From Paraburkholderia bryophila (GTDB taxonomy: Bacteria > Pseudomonadota > Gammaproteobacteria > Burkholderiales > Burkholderiaceae): a stretch of DNA of 64,000 nt. The stretch is taken from NCBI RefSeq assembly GCF_003269035.1, contig NZ_QLTK01000007.1:62001-126000 (forward strand), read 5' to 3'. Shown in pieces: positions 35,246-44,874 of the stretch. How positions within the stretch are numbered: position 1 is the first letter of the stretch; every line of letters begins with the position of its first letter. The notes beneath the pieces were generated by a model. It was not told where the DNA came from. It searched no databases and was given only the letters and a program-made list of their open reading frames with translations. A program made the translations under genes and the position numbers.

Positions 35246-36163
35246 CTATTTCGCGGTTGCGTGAATCTCCGCGATGTATCCTCCAGGGAACTGGACGATT
35301 GCAGACTCTCTCTGGTCTGCCGTGAAAGGTTGCACGAGAACCGAAACTCCAGCTGCCTGCGCCTTTTTCAGGGTGTCATCGAAATCCTTCACTTCGTACC
35401 CCGTCATCTCGTGACCGTAGGGGTAGGGCAGATGGCCATCCGTCACGAAGACCGTCATATTCCCGAAACCAGACGTCAGCCGAACGAGACGAAAGGTGTC
35501 GTTTGGTCGTCCGATTTCGACGCCCGGCGCGTGCCGGTTATCGGAGAGAACCTTCCCGTTCGAAAACGCGACCCAGTTCTTGATGAGTGCGTTAGCACGC
35601 GCCGGAGAGACGTAAACCCTGTTTTCGGGAACAGTCTCGAGTGGTCCGTAGTTCGGCGCCTGCGTGTGCCAATAGAGTTGCATGTGCACACCGCCGGGCC
35701 ACGAAATGACTGCATCGCGCCCAATCGGGTCCGGGAACGTATCGACCACGACATCGGCACCGTGAGCCTTCGCCGACTTCATCGCACCATCCATGTCTGT
35801 GACGAGGTAGCCGGTACGCTCGTCACCAAAAGGATACGGAATCGGCGTCTTGAAGCCGAACACCGAAATAGTGCCTACTGGCGTGAATACCAGCTGAGAC
35901 ATCGTCTGGCTAGGCGTCGGCGTCACCTGAAATACCCCCTGCTGCGATTTGTGTCCGCCGAACGTCGCGACGAAGCTGTCCGTAAACTTGTCGAAGTCCT
36001 CCGGCGCCACGTACACGTGAGTCGTGTCGTATTGAGTCCCAACCGAGAAGGAGGCCGACTGCGGCACCCCGAGGTTTGCCTTGGCCAAAGAAATCGACGG
36101 GGTAGTAGCAACGAGGCCAAATGCAATGGCAACGGCGACACCGAGATATTTAACGTTACGCAT
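35246..36163 (-). CDS. exported VOC (glyoxalase-fold) protein
   Basis: The 305-aa protein has an N-terminal signal peptide (YLGVAVAIAFGLVATTPSISLA) followed by two VOC half-domains (about residues 45-165 and 180-300), each with the pattern of a metal-binding or substrate-binding betaalphabetabetabeta unit (for example GYLVTDMDGAMKSAKAHGAD and GYEVKDFDDTLKKAQAAGV). VOC proteins are mostly cytoplasmic, so an exported form is notable. It is 27 bases after the DoxX gene. Catalysis or binding partner is unknown. Confidence 0.82.
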   Translation of the reverse strand: MRNVKYLGVAVAIAFGLVATTPSISLAKANLGVPQSASFSVGTQYDTTHVYVAPEDFDKFTDSFVATFGGHKSQQGVFQVTPTPSQTMSQLVFTPVGTISVFGFKTPIPYPFGDERTGYLVTDMDGAMKSAKAHGADVVVDTFPDPIGRDAVISWPGGVHMQLYWHTQAPNYGPLETVPENRVYVSPARANALIKNWVAFSNGKVLSDNRHAPGVEIGRPNDTFRLVRLTSGFGNMTVFVTDGHLPYPYGHEMTGYEVKDFDDTLKKAQAAGVSVLVQPFTADQRESAIVQFPGGYIAEIHATAK

Positions 36164-36189
36164 GATAGTGAGTTTCCAGTTCTGTTTTT

Positions 36190-36645
36190 TTAGACGCGAG
36201 AGCGTCGCTCACTGCTAGCCAGACAAGTGACCATCACGAACGCGGCAATCAGCCCAAGGTGTTCGAAGAAGCTGTTCAACGCCATGAAGCGCGCCGCACC
36301 TTCCAGACTCCAGAAGTTGTTCGCAACCAGCATCGCCACCACCGTCAACGCAGCCAGCCCTCCCGCTCCAAGCCACGTGAACCTGTTGAAGATAATGCAC
36401 AGGGAGCCGACTATCTCCACGAGAATCGCCATGGCAGCCCAGAGCCACCCAGGATGGAGGCCGACGTGCACCTGCTCAGCAACCGCCGCATCGAAATGCA
36501 ACAACTTGGTAACGCCGCCAATGAGGTACGCTGAGACAAGACAGATGCGGACCAGCGGCATTACCCACGGTTGACGCAGTAGCGTCGCAACCCACGATGG
36601 ACAGTCCACCGCTGGCCTCCTCTCTAGACCGCCCAGCACGCGCAT
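36190..36645 (-). CDS. DoxX-like membrane protein
   Basis: The protein of about 151 aa has four membrane segments and the DoxX pattern (VRICLVSAYLIGGVTKLLHF, then LWAAMAILVEIVGSLCIIF). The start at 36645 has GGGGAG upstream and overlaps the end of the amidohydrolase gene by 22 bases, showing translational coupling. DoxX proteins are linked to quinone or thiosulfate redox and to oxidative stress. It is the third gene of the leftward cluster. Confidence 0.85.
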   Translation of the reverse strand: MRVLGGLERRPAVDCPSWVATLLRQPWVMPLVRICLVSAYLIGGVTKLLHFDAAVAEQVHVGLHPGWLWAAMAILVEIVGSLCIIFNRFTWLGAGGLAALTVVAMLVANNFWSLEGAARFMALNSFFEHLGLIAAFVMVTCLASSERRSRV

Positions 36646-38513
36646 CCCAGCGCTCCCCAAAAGCCTTTGTAGTCCGTTGTCGGCGCATTGCCAAGCCAGG
36701 CACGGCCATGGTCGTGCCCGTGAATGCCACAAGCGCGCGCGCAGTCACATGCAGCGGTCGCAACCTGCTGCAGTGGAGCACCGGAAGCGACGCCCTGCTT
36801 CCAGGCGCCAAAGCCGCCATACTTTCGCACCGGTGACCAGTCCGGCATTGCGGGAGGCGGCGGACTGTCGTCCAGCGCGGCGAATTCGCCAGTTGCATAC
36901 ACGACCTTGCCGCCCACCACCGTGAGCAAAGACGAAGCGCCAGCGATGTCGTCCTCGGCGCAGGCAAAGAAGTCACGGTCAGGGACGATAAGGTCCGCGA
37001 ACTGACCCTCGGCAATCTGCCCTTTCTTGCCGACTTCATTCGAGAACCAGGTGACCTTCTCGGTCCACATGCGCAGAGCCGTCTCACGGTCCAGACAGTT
37101 ACGCTGGGGATAAATGCGCATGCCACCGACCGTCTTGCCGGTCACCAGCCACGAGAGGGAGACCCACGGGTTGTATGACGCCACACGAGTTGCGTCGGTC
37201 CCCGCCGACGTATGAATCCCTTTCTCGAGCATTTTCGCAACAGGTGGGGTTCCCTCCGCCGCCTTCTCGCCGTATCGCTCGACAAAATACTCGCCCTGGT
37301 ACGCCATTCGATGCTGCACGGCCACTCCCCCTCCGAGAGCCGCGATGCGGTCCATCGATTTCTCCGAAATCGTTTCCGCGTGGTCGAAGAACCAGTTCAG
37401 GCCGGCAAGCGGTGTATCGCCGTTTACCTTTTCGAATACATCAAGTGCGCGACTGATGGTCTCGTCATACGTCGCATGCATGCGCCACGGCCAGCGATTT
37501 TCCACGAGTACGCGGATGACGCCTTCGAGGTCGCCCTCCATTTCAGGAGGCATGTCCGGGCGCGCCACCCTGAAGTCCTCGAAATCTGCTGCTGAGAATG
37601 CAAGCATCTCGCCGGCGCCGTTATGCCGGAAGTAGTCACTCCCTTCCTTGTATTTAGAGGTCTTCGTCCAGTTGAGGAAGTCTTCCTTCTCGCCCTTGGG
37701 CTTTTGCGTAAACAGGTTGTAGGCAAGCCGGATTGTCAGCAGCCCTTCGGCCTCAAGCTGCTGGATGACCGCGTAGTCTTCCGGAAAGTTCTGAAAGCCA
37801 CCGCCAGCATCAATGGCTCCAGTGACCCCCAATCTATTCAGTTCGCGCATGAAGTGCCGCGTCGAGTTCAACTGATATTCAGGCGGAAGCTTGGGGCCCT
37901 TCGCCAGCGTCGCATAGAGGATGGCCGCGTTCGGTTTCGCCAGCAGCAGCCCTGTCGGATTGCCCGCGCTATCGCGCACAATTTCGCCTCCCGGAGGCTC
38001 AGGCGTGTCCTTCGTGTAGCCGACCACCCGCAGCGCTGCAGCGTTCAGCAGCGCCCGGTCGTAGAGGTGCAGCATGAAAACCGGCGTGTCGGGTGCTACA
38101 GCGTTCAGCTCATCAACGGTCGGCAAGCGACGTTCGTCGAACTGATGCTCCGTGAATCCACCGACAACACGTACCCATTGCGGCGGCGGCGTGATAGCAA
38201 CCTGCGCCTTGAGCATTTCCATGGCGGTTGCCAGAGAGCGCACACCGTCCCAGCGTAGCTCCATGTTGAAATTCAGCCCACCACGGATGATGTGGAGATG
38301 GTTGTCGATTAACCCGGGAAGCGCTGAGCGTCCCTTCAGGTCGACCACGCGCGTGCTATCGGACTTAAGTTGACTTACCTCGCTGCCACTACCCACACCA
38401 ATGAATTTACCGTCCTTGATAGCAACTGCGGTTGCAGCTGGCTTCGATTTATCTAGTGTGGTAATGCGGCCGTTAAAAAGAATCAGGTCCGGTGCATCTT
38501 GATGAGACGTCAT
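36624..38513 (-). CDS. YtcJ-like amidohydrolase family protein
   Basis: The 629-aa protein has the amidohydrolase N-terminal metal motif (PGLIDNHLHIIRGG), a FDHAETIS segment in the barrel, a SAGTDATR motif with the catalytic Asp and a small beta-sandwich domain (IAEGQFADLIVPDRD). A Cys/His-rich tail (CDCARACGIHGHDH and GCACWAV) follows beyond the usual end, perhaps a metal site. It overlaps the XapX gene by ATGA at its start. Substrate is unknown; YtcJ relatives hydrolyse cyclic amides or formyl groups. Confidence 0.88.
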   Translation of the reverse strand: MTSHQDAPDLILFNGRITTLDKSKPAATAVAIKDGKFIGVGSGSEVSQLKSDSTRVVDLKGRSALPGLIDNHLHIIRGGLNFNMELRWDGVRSLATAMEMLKAQVAITPPPQWVRVVGGFTEHQFDERRLPTVDELNAVAPDTPVFMLHLYDRALLNAAALRVVGYTKDTPEPPGGEIVRDSAGNPTGLLLAKPNAAILYATLAKGPKLPPEYQLNSTRHFMRELNRLGVTGAIDAGGGFQNFPEDYAVIQQLEAEGLLTIRLAYNLFTQKPKGEKEDFLNWTKTSKYKEGSDYFRHNGAGEMLAFSAADFEDFRVARPDMPPEMEGDLEGVIRVLVENRWPWRMHATYDETISRALDVFEKVNGDTPLAGLNWFFDHAETISEKSMDRIAALGGGVAVQHRMAYQGEYFVERYGEKAAEGTPPVAKMLEKGIHTSAGTDATRVASYNPWVSLSWLVTGKTVGGMRIYPQRNCLDRETALRMWTEKVTWFSNEVGKKGQIAEGQFADLIVPDRDFFACAEDDIAGASSLLTVVGGKVVYATGEFAALDDSPPPPAMPDWSPVRKYGGFGAWKQGVASGAPLQQVATAACDCARACGIHGHDHGRAWLGNAPTTDYKGFWGALGCACWAV

Positions 38514-38800
38514 GAACGCTTCTCCTCAGACGTTACCCCCGCCATAGGCCCAGCACTTCCGGAATTACGGCCAGGCAGAGACCCAAACAGGTGCTGGTTG
38601 CAATGCTCTTCCTTCCAGGCCAGACGAAAGTTGGCACCGGAAAGCATCTTCTTTGCAACAGGAAAAATCTGCTCGCCAGCGAGTATGCCTAACAGGCCCA
38701 CCAGCGCGACGACAGGAGGGGCCGGTGAGGTCACGCCAATCAGGCTATAGACCAAACCTACCAGGATTCCAGCCAGCAGCGAAAGTACATACGCTTTCAT
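38510..38800 (-). CDS. XapX domain protein
   Basis: The 96-aa protein has the XapX (DUF1427) core, YVLSLLAGILVGLVYSLIGV then SPAPPVVALVGLLGILAG, forming two membrane helices. The ATG at 38800 has a GGAGGAGG site; the longer frame upstream has none. It is the first gene of the leftward cluster and overlaps the amidohydrolase by four bases. A paralogue is encoded in the divergent group at 40109. Family function is unknown. Confidence 0.85.
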   Translation of the reverse strand: MKAYVLSLLAGILVGLVYSLIGVTSPAPPVVALVGLLGILAGEQIFPVAKKMLSGANFRLAWKEEHCNQHLFGSLPGRNSGSAGPMAGVTSEEKRS

Positions 38801-39099
38801 TGACCCACCCTCCTCCGGGACACTGAAAACAAGCATCTGACACAGCGATGACCCCACAGAAAAAGAGCTCCCAAACTGACGAGAAGCCTCGTGACCGGAC
38901 ATCAAAGCCCCCCATCCGGCCGCCGTATGCAATCCTCCGGGAACCACTCACAGCTAGGATTAATATAAGCAGAATTCGGCAACCCTTTTTGCCCCAAACT
39001 CTTTCGGTGTCCTAGTAGCTTAGGACTTCAAAACTCCAAAGAAAAGTGGCTTTTTAGCATCGACGCCATACAAAAAACCCTGGTATCGATTTCGACAAC

Positions 39100-39120
39100 T
39101 TCACATCCCTGCAATGTGAA
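39100..39120. promoter_or_regulatory. 7-7-7 palindrome in the divergent promoter region
   Basis: TTCACAT-CCCTGCA-ATGTGAA is a perfect inverted repeat in the 474-base gap between the XapX gene (minus) and the isochorismatase-like gene (plus). A possible -10 box (TATGCT) follows at about 39123. It is a good candidate operator for both groups, though no regulator gene is near. The rest of the gap holds no gene. Confidence 0.6.
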
Positions 39121-39274
39121 CTATGCTAGTTTTGGACCACGAAACGGCACTGCTCAGGTCTCGTTTTCCGACTGTGACACGTCATACTTTTAAGCGAAGA
39201 GCAACGTGAGTGGCTCGTCCGGCGTTCAAATTTGCCGCGACGTTCGTTAAAACTTCATACGAAGGGACGGCATC

Positions 39275-39964
39275 ATGAGCAAAGAGAAACTGGAGGTACT
39301 TACTCCAACCAACAGCCAGGTCATCTTCATCGACCAGCAACCTCAGATGGCTTTTGGCGTTCAGTCAATCGACCGGCAAGTACTGAAGAACAACGTCGTG
39401 GGACTGGCTAAGGCGGCGAAGGCTTTCAACATCCCGACAACTATAACGACAGTCGAAAGCGAAAGCTTTTCCGGCTTCACATACCCGGAACTGCTTGACG
39501 TGTTTCCCGACGCCCCCACCCTAGAACGAACCTCGATGAACTCGTGGGACGACCAGAAAGTCCGCGACGCACTCAAGAAAAATGGCCGTAACAAGGTCGT
39601 TGTCTCCGGCCTATGGACGGAGGTCTGCAACACGACGTTCGCGCTCTGCGCGATGCTCGAAGGCGGCTATGAAATCTACATGGTCGCCGATGCATCCGGC
39701 GGAACGTCGAAAGACGCACACGACTTCGCGATGCAGCGAATGGTTCAGGCTGGCGCGGTTCCTGTCACCTGGCAACAGGTGCTACTCGAGTGGCAACGCG
39801 ACTGGGCGCGCAAAGAGTCGTATGACGCGGTGATGGAAATCGTGAAGGAGCATTCGGGCGCATACGGAATGGGCGTTGACTACGCCTACACGAGGGTCCA
39901 TGGCGCCCCTCAGCGTACTTCAACAAAGCATGAGGCTCTCGCTCCAGTACCGGCGAAGACCTAA
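39275..39964 (+). CDS. isochorismatase-like hydrolase (YcaC type)
   Basis: The 229-aa protein has the cysteine-hydrolase fold: catalytic Asp in VIFIDQQPQMAFG, then VVVSGLWTEVCNTTFALCAM with the nucleophilic Cys, and YEIYMVADASGGTSKDAH. It resembles YcaC-type proteins of unknown substrate. GAAGGGA precedes the ATG. It opens the rightward group, followed by XapX, YciI and pirin, which suggests handling of a small amide or quinone-like stress compound. Confidence 0.88.
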   Translation: MSKEKLEVLTPTNSQVIFIDQQPQMAFGVQSIDRQVLKNNVVGLAKAAKAFNIPTTITTVESESFSGFTYPELLDVFPDAPTLERTSMNSWDDQKVRDALKKNGRNKVVVSGLWTEVCNTTFALCAMLEGGYEIYMVADASGGTSKDAHDFAMQRMVQAGAVPVTWQQVLLEWQRDWARKESYDAVMEIVKEHSGAYGMGVDYAYTRVHGAPQRTSTKHEALAPVPAKT

Positions 39965-40108
39965 GGTAAAAACGCATGCTGAGCTGTCAGGCTCGTATTC
40001 GGTTCCATTACTCCGACACGAGCCTTTCGACACAACGTCTCTCGCCGGGATGCAAACGGTTTGAGAAAGCCATCTGTCAGATTGATGCGCGAGTCGGTGG
40101 ACTTTCCA

Positions 40109-40387
40109 ATGAAGCCCTATATTCTCTCTCTCCTTGGTGGCGTTCTCGCCGGTGCGATATACAGCTTGCTTCGCGTTCGCTCGCCGGCACCGCCCATGAT
40201 TGCCCTTGTGGGATTGCTCGGGATAGTCATCGGAACTCAAATCATTCCGACCGGACGCCAGTTCATGGCGAACGCGACGCTTCCATTCCTAAATGCAGAA
40301 ACGGTGCAGACGCAGACTAAACATACGTTTCAATCGAATAACACCGAACTGATTTCTAGAGCCCCTGCCGCCGCGACACCGAATTGA
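40109..40387 (+). CDS. XapX domain protein, second copy
   Basis: The 92-aa protein matches the XapX core (YILSLLGGVLAGAIYSLLRV then SPAPPMIALVGLLGIVIG), very close to that of the copy at 38510-38800. Both are membrane proteins with two helices. The start is set at the ATG at 40109, where the similarity begins. It is 144 bases after the isochorismatase-like gene. Having one copy at the head of each divergent unit suggests duplication and a linked role. Confidence 0.82.
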   Translation: MKPYILSLLGGVLAGAIYSLLRVRSPAPPMIALVGLLGIVIGTQIIPTGRQFMANATLPFLNAETVQTQTKHTFQSNNTELISRAPAAATPN

Positions 40388-40591
40388 CTCGTCCGCGGGC
40401 GCATCGGCACATCTAATGATGTGTTGTGTCGCTTATAAATGTATCAACCATCAAAAAAACAGGTCTTCACGCGACCCCGCCTCGATAACTCATAAAGCCG
40501 CTGTCTTTCGGATACCTATACCGCAACTACGCAGCTCGTCGCATATCGAAGTTGCCCCTTCGTGCCGCGCACTTTTCGAGAGAGGACAGTC

Positions 40592-40891
40592 ATGTTCTAC
40601 ATCATCCACGCACTCGACAAACCCTGCCAGACTCAGACCAGGCTCGACAATTATGCAGACCACAAATCGTACCTTTCCAGCGCCAGAGTCAAGACTATTG
40701 TCTCTGGTCCTTTGCTGGACGACGACGGTGCAACGATGATTGGCTCTTTCTTCCTGCTGGAGGCAGATACCAAAGAGGAAGTCATCAGGTTCAATGAGAA
40801 CGACCCGTTCGCCAGGATTGGGTTGTGGCAGAGTGTCAGCATCAACGCCTTCAATAAGCGCGTCGATAACCGCGTAACGGATGCGGCATAG
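40592..40891 (+). CDS. YciI-like protein
   Basis: The 99-aa protein has the YciI fold pattern (MFYIIHALDKPC..., then HKSYLSSARVKTIVSGPLLD, GSFFLLEADTKEEVIRFNEN-D-PF). The His in the first-third and Asp in NDPF are the usual active-site residues. YciI relatives catalyse or bind small dehalogenation/muconolactone-like compounds. GAGGAC precedes the ATG. It is between the XapX and pirin genes. Confidence 0.85.
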   Translation: MFYIIHALDKPCQTQTRLDNYADHKSYLSSARVKTIVSGPLLDDDGATMIGSFFLLEADTKEEVIRFNENDPFARIGLWQSVSINAFNKRVDNRVTDAA

Positions 40892-41228
40892 TAGGGCTTA
40901 CATTCGCTGACGCGGGTCTCGCGGCATTTACTGTGGGCGCTACGGGCGGCGGCGCTGAAGGAAAGCCGGCCTACTTGCCTTGAGCGGCATCCTGACGCCA
41001 ACTCCTGCGATGATGCCGAGTGATTTCGAGCCGTGTCCCACAAGCGAGGCTTCGACTACGACCGGTGCCGAGAGCCATCAAGCACGGGCAGTATCATCCG
41101 CAAAGGCAAGCGAGAGCTTGTACCTGGAAGCACAGCGAGGACATGCACGAGAATTTGTCCGCCACCACATGAGACCACCGCGGCAAACATGGCGCCTGAC
41201 AGCAACCGGAGCAAGGAGATAGACCATC
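40892..41228. other. gap between the YciI and pirin genes without a gene
   Basis: About 337 bases. An 80-codon frame at 40980-41222 has no ribosome site or recognisable motif. I see no promoter that I can support. Confidence 0.35.
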
Positions 41229-42110
41229 ATGTCTGAGTCGATAAAGGTCATGTTGTCGCCGCGCGAGAGCGATATCGGCAATCTCATCGTGCGACGCTTC
41301 CTGCCACAGCGTGCTGCGCGCATTGTCGGACCGTTCATATTTCTCGACCACATGGGGCCCGCCACTTTTACGTCCGGTAAAGGACTCGACGTCAAACCGC
41401 ACCCTCACATCGGGCTCGCAACGGTGACCTACCTTTTCGAAGGAGCGATAACCCATCGTGACAGCCTCGGGTCTCTCCAGGACATCCTTCCCGGCGATAT
41501 TAACTGGATGACCGCGGGAAGGGGAATCGTGCATTCGGAGCGCACACCGGATGCGGTGCGCGCCAGCGGTCACGTCGTCAACGGCATCCAGACCTGGGTC
41601 GCATTACCTGTTGAGCACGAAGACGCGGCGCCGATGTTCTCGCATCACCCGGCCGCTTCATTGCCCACTTTCGAGCGGGATGGTGTGCGGGTACGCGTGC
41701 TTGTCGGAACCGCTTTTGGACTCGTGTCACCAGTCGAAACTTTCTCGCCAACGCTCTTCACATCAGCCGAGTTCGACGCTGGCGGCACGCTGGTCATCGA
41801 TAACGAACACGAGGAGCGCGCGGCATATCTTATCGACGGTGACCTTTCTATCAACGGCGAAGCATTGCAGGCATCGACAATGGCTGTGCTGACTCCTGGC
41901 GCGGGCGTAAGGCTCGATAGTGTGTATGGGGCTCGCATGATGCTTCTCGGGGGCGCCCACCTACCCGGCGACCGATACATCGAATGGAATTTCGTGTCGA
42001 GTTCCAGGCAAAAGATTGCAGCCGCAAAGTTGGCATGGACTGAGCAGACGTTTCCGAAGGTTCCAGGTGAAACAGAGTGGACACTACTTCCCGTCCGGGA
42101 CCCGCAGTAA
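41229..42110 (+). CDS. pirin family protein
   Basis: The 293-aa bicupin has the pirin metal motif in DVKPHPHIGLATVTYLFEG, where the His-x-His and later Glu/His bind iron, and MTAGRGIVHSERTP in the second conserved block. Pirins act as quercetin dioxygenases or redox sensors. AGGAG precedes the ATG. It is the last gene of the rightward group. Confidence 0.92.
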   Translation: MSESIKVMLSPRESDIGNLIVRRFLPQRAARIVGPFIFLDHMGPATFTSGKGLDVKPHPHIGLATVTYLFEGAITHRDSLGSLQDILPGDINWMTAGRGIVHSERTPDAVRASGHVVNGIQTWVALPVEHEDAAPMFSHHPAASLPTFERDGVRVRVLVGTAFGLVSPVETFSPTLFTSAEFDAGGTLVIDNEHEERAAYLIDGDLSINGEALQASTMAVLTPGAGVRLDSVYGARMMLLGGAHLPGDRYIEWNFVSSSRQKIAAAKLAWTEQTFPKVPGETEWTLLPVRDPQ

Positions 42111-42224
42111 GGCCGACTGCCAGCTCGCGAACCAGCGTGGACAATATATGGCACATCATCAAACGGGACCGTGCTTCGTGCCTCGCAGCCCTAAGCCAGC
42201 ACTACGCCGCACAACTAACGCGCG

Positions 42225-42791
42225 TCAGAAGTTATACTGCAAATATATCTCGCTAAAGTTAATTCCCGGGTTCGGATGCTTGATGCCGGCATTGGACAGA
42301 TGCTGGAACCGAAATCCCGCCTGATAGTTCTGGCGTAAACCGAACTGGGCACCCAAGCCGACCATATCGGCGAACTGGAACGACGAGGAGACGCTTCTGT
42401 CGGGGGTTTCATCGACGTGAGAGAGCAGCCTCACGCCAACACCTGCTTCGATATACGGCCTGAACGAGCCCGAACTTTTTACAAACCTCAATACCGGGGT
42501 GAGACCGAACTCCCAGATATTCGGATGACTCGCAGGATGCTCGCGGATATCCCAGTAAGCTAGGTGCCCCTCGCCGACGACTGTGAAGTGATAGCCGCCA
42601 ATTTCCCACCAGGTCAGTCCGGGGTCCCATACAAATCCCATTTCTGCCTTGCGTACGTCATGGTCAGCAACGCCTCCGACAAACTGGAGCCCGAACTGAT
42701 TCGCGTTAGCACTATTCGCAAGCATCGACGACAATGCAAGCAGACATGCGGTAAAAACGCCGTTTTTTCTGGCGCTCGGAGCTATATTCAT
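42225..42791 (-). CDS. pagL: lipid A 3-O-deacylase PagL-like outer-membrane enzyme
   Basis: The 188-aa protein has a signal peptide (FTACLLALSSMLANSANA) and an eight-strand barrel pattern ending in IYLQYNF. Near the C-terminus FQHLSNAGIKHPNPGINF carries the catalytic His and Ser of PagL, and the Glu follows in FSEIYL. PagL removes the 3-O-acyl chain of lipid A in the outer membrane, reducing immune recognition. It is a single gene, convergent with the pirin gene. Confidence 0.88.
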   Translation of the reverse strand: MNIAPSARKNGVFTACLLALSSMLANSANANQFGLQFVGGVADHDVRKAEMGFVWDPGLTWWEIGGYHFTVVGEGHLAYWDIREHPASHPNIWEFGLTPVLRFVKSSGSFRPYIEAGVGVRLLSHVDETPDRSVSSSFQFADMVGLGAQFGLRQNYQAGFRFQHLSNAGIKHPNPGINFSEIYLQYNF

Positions 42792-43035
42792 TGCTTTATC
42801 CGTTGTCGTTCTTCAACGGCGGCTACCGCAGATACCGACCGTGTAATTTTCCACGCTTAACGGCCTACAGCGTCCTTCCACCTTGCAATGCCTTTTCGTG
42901 CAGCCACGCCTCGAGAATTGGAGAGGACCAAACCTATCTCGCATACTTCCATTGAGAAGCTTGCCCCTCTATACCACTCTCTCAGCGCCCCCTGTCTTTC
43001 CGATGCTTCCTGTTTCGAATGCTGTGTGCCCTCTA

Positions 43036-43638
43036 TCAGGAAGCGAGTTTGACCGCTAGCTCGGTGACATGCTTACCTTGATAGCGCGCGATGTCCAATT
43101 CGTTAGCGGTGGGTTGACGGCTCCCGTCCACGCCGGCGAGCGTCGTCGCGCCGTATGGGGTGCCCCCTGTGATTTCGTCCATCTTCGTGAGGCCGGCACA
43201 TGCGTACGGCACCCCGACCAAGACCATGCCATGATGCAGAAGCGTGGTGTGGAAAGACGTAATAGTGGTCTCCTGACCACCGTGCTGCGTGCCGGTGGAC
43301 ACAAACACGCTTCCAATCTTGCCAACCATCGCGCCCTTCATCCACAAACCGCCGGTTTGGTCCAGAAAGTTACGCATCTGTGCAGCCATGTTACCGAATC
43401 GGGTTGGCGTGCCGAAGATGACGGCATCGTAGTCCGCGAGTTCGTCAACCGTTGCGACAGGTGCGGCCTGTTCCAGCTTGATGCCGGACGCCTTTGCCTG
43501 CTCGGCAGGAATCGTTTCAGGCACTCGCTTGAGCGTCACTGTCGCGCCAGCAACTGAGCTCGCACCTTCAGCGACAGCGTTCGCCATTGCTTCGATGTGT
43601 CCGTAGGACGAGTAATACAGTACTAGAATTTTGGCCAC
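43036..43638 (-). CDS. wrbA: NAD(P)H:quinone oxidoreductase WrbA
   Basis: The 200-aa flavodoxin-like protein has the WrbA pattern: [23 protein letters not shown] loop, [20 protein letters not shown], then [17 protein letters not shown] and [12 protein letters not shown]. It reduces quinones to hydroquinones by two electrons and protects from oxidative stress. The start is a GTG with GGAG upstream. A gene-poor kilobase lies before it. Confidence 0.93.
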   Translation of the reverse strand: MAKILVLYYSSYGHIEAMANAVAEGASSVAGATVTLKRVPETIPAEQAKASGIKLEQAAPVATVDELADYDAVIFGTPTRFGNMAAQMRNFLDQTGGLWMKGAMVGKIGSVFVSTGTQHGGQETTITSFHTTLLHHGMVLVGVPYACAGLTKMDEITGGTPYGATTLAGVDGSRQPTANELDIARYQGKHVTELAVKLAS

Positions 43639-44874
43639 GTGGTTTCTCCAGTTTTACACGGCGACCTGAACGGTCGATTGATAGCTCAGTCCGGCATGCT
43701 GCAATGCCGTGCATAGCTCTGCTACTACTCAGACGCTCCACCTTCGCACCGAGGGCATCGCGGTCTCCGCACTCACGACTCAACAAAGGTAAGCCCTTAA
43801 GCTCAGTCATGCCGCTGTGAACTTGCGGCAGAAGGTTAGTACGACGATACCGAGACCTTCCGCTAGCTTTGGTATTGACTCGCCGTAGGAATGTCAGGGG
43901 CAGAAAGCGTACCCAAAAAGCTTACGCACCCCGTCCTCATTCATCGCATCTCGCGTTACCGTATGACGCGTTTTAGGTGACGAATAGCCGTTTGGCAAGC
44001 ACCTCGCAAACATTGTTTTCGAACCGTTGCCATGGCCGCGTCAACACAATCTCAACTGTGAGCATCGGTAAAACCGCATGTATCGTACGATGCGGTCAAG
44101 CACCTGCCACAGCAGTTCGCAACAGAATCGGTAGACCACTATCGTCGTCACACCGAGCCACAGCTCTGCCGTCGGATGTACCAAATTTCTCCCTACCACG
44201 CTTGCTTAATTTTGGGATAACTCACGCATGTCTTGGCCCATTTTCCTATTGTGATACTTGCGACGCAGCGAGTATCGGAGCGGAAGTTTCCAGCATCTTC
44301 AGACGGAGGTGTATAACAAAGGGGAGAAGTTACTGATGCTGGCTGAGCATAGCTTGCTTTGATATCCGGATTAACTGGTGGAATGCCGGTAGCGACGGTT
44401 TGACCAATCATAAGCGCGAGCAAGAGCCACGAACTATTCAAGCTTCGCAGGTCGGTACAACTCCGAACTCGTCAAGACAGCACATTACGCAACAAATTCC
44501 ACGAAATAAACTCGTCACCTCTGCGGTGGAAAATTACTTGAAGTCGCGCGCGCCATCCTAAGGTCATTTCGTTTTCTGAACAAAGCTCGATGTTGCTTTG
44601 AAAAATGAGACCTGTTAAGGAGCATAAAAAGCAAGGCCCCAAATTGGGGCAAGCCCTCACCGTTATTTTCTTCGATGTACATATGATATAAAGCGTGTCC
44701 AACGACCGCGACGACCGAGTAAAATGTAATTGTCTTGAAAGTGCGCGCGAGTAGTGGCGCTCTGCATGAAAGACATAGGTGCGCCCCATCCGAGTTGCAG
44801 GTTCATTGCATCGATGCGCAGCGATGCCCTACGGCCTAGGCAGCACAATACGTTCGAGTTGGCTAATGCAGAAA
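43639..44874. other. 1.2-kb gene-poor region
   Basis: No convincing gene. A minus-strand frame at 44193-44441 (82 codons, TTG start) begins with a hydrophobic stretch and has three Cys, but it has no ribosome site. A GGCCCC-AAATT-GGGGCC-like hairpin at about 44636-44651 could be a terminator on the minus strand. The composition looks like decayed DNA. Confidence 0.4.

Noticed and set aside
43977..44441. overlapping frames on both strands, one with a signal-like start
   Set aside because: No ribosome site, unusual start codon and no family. Probably decayed DNA.
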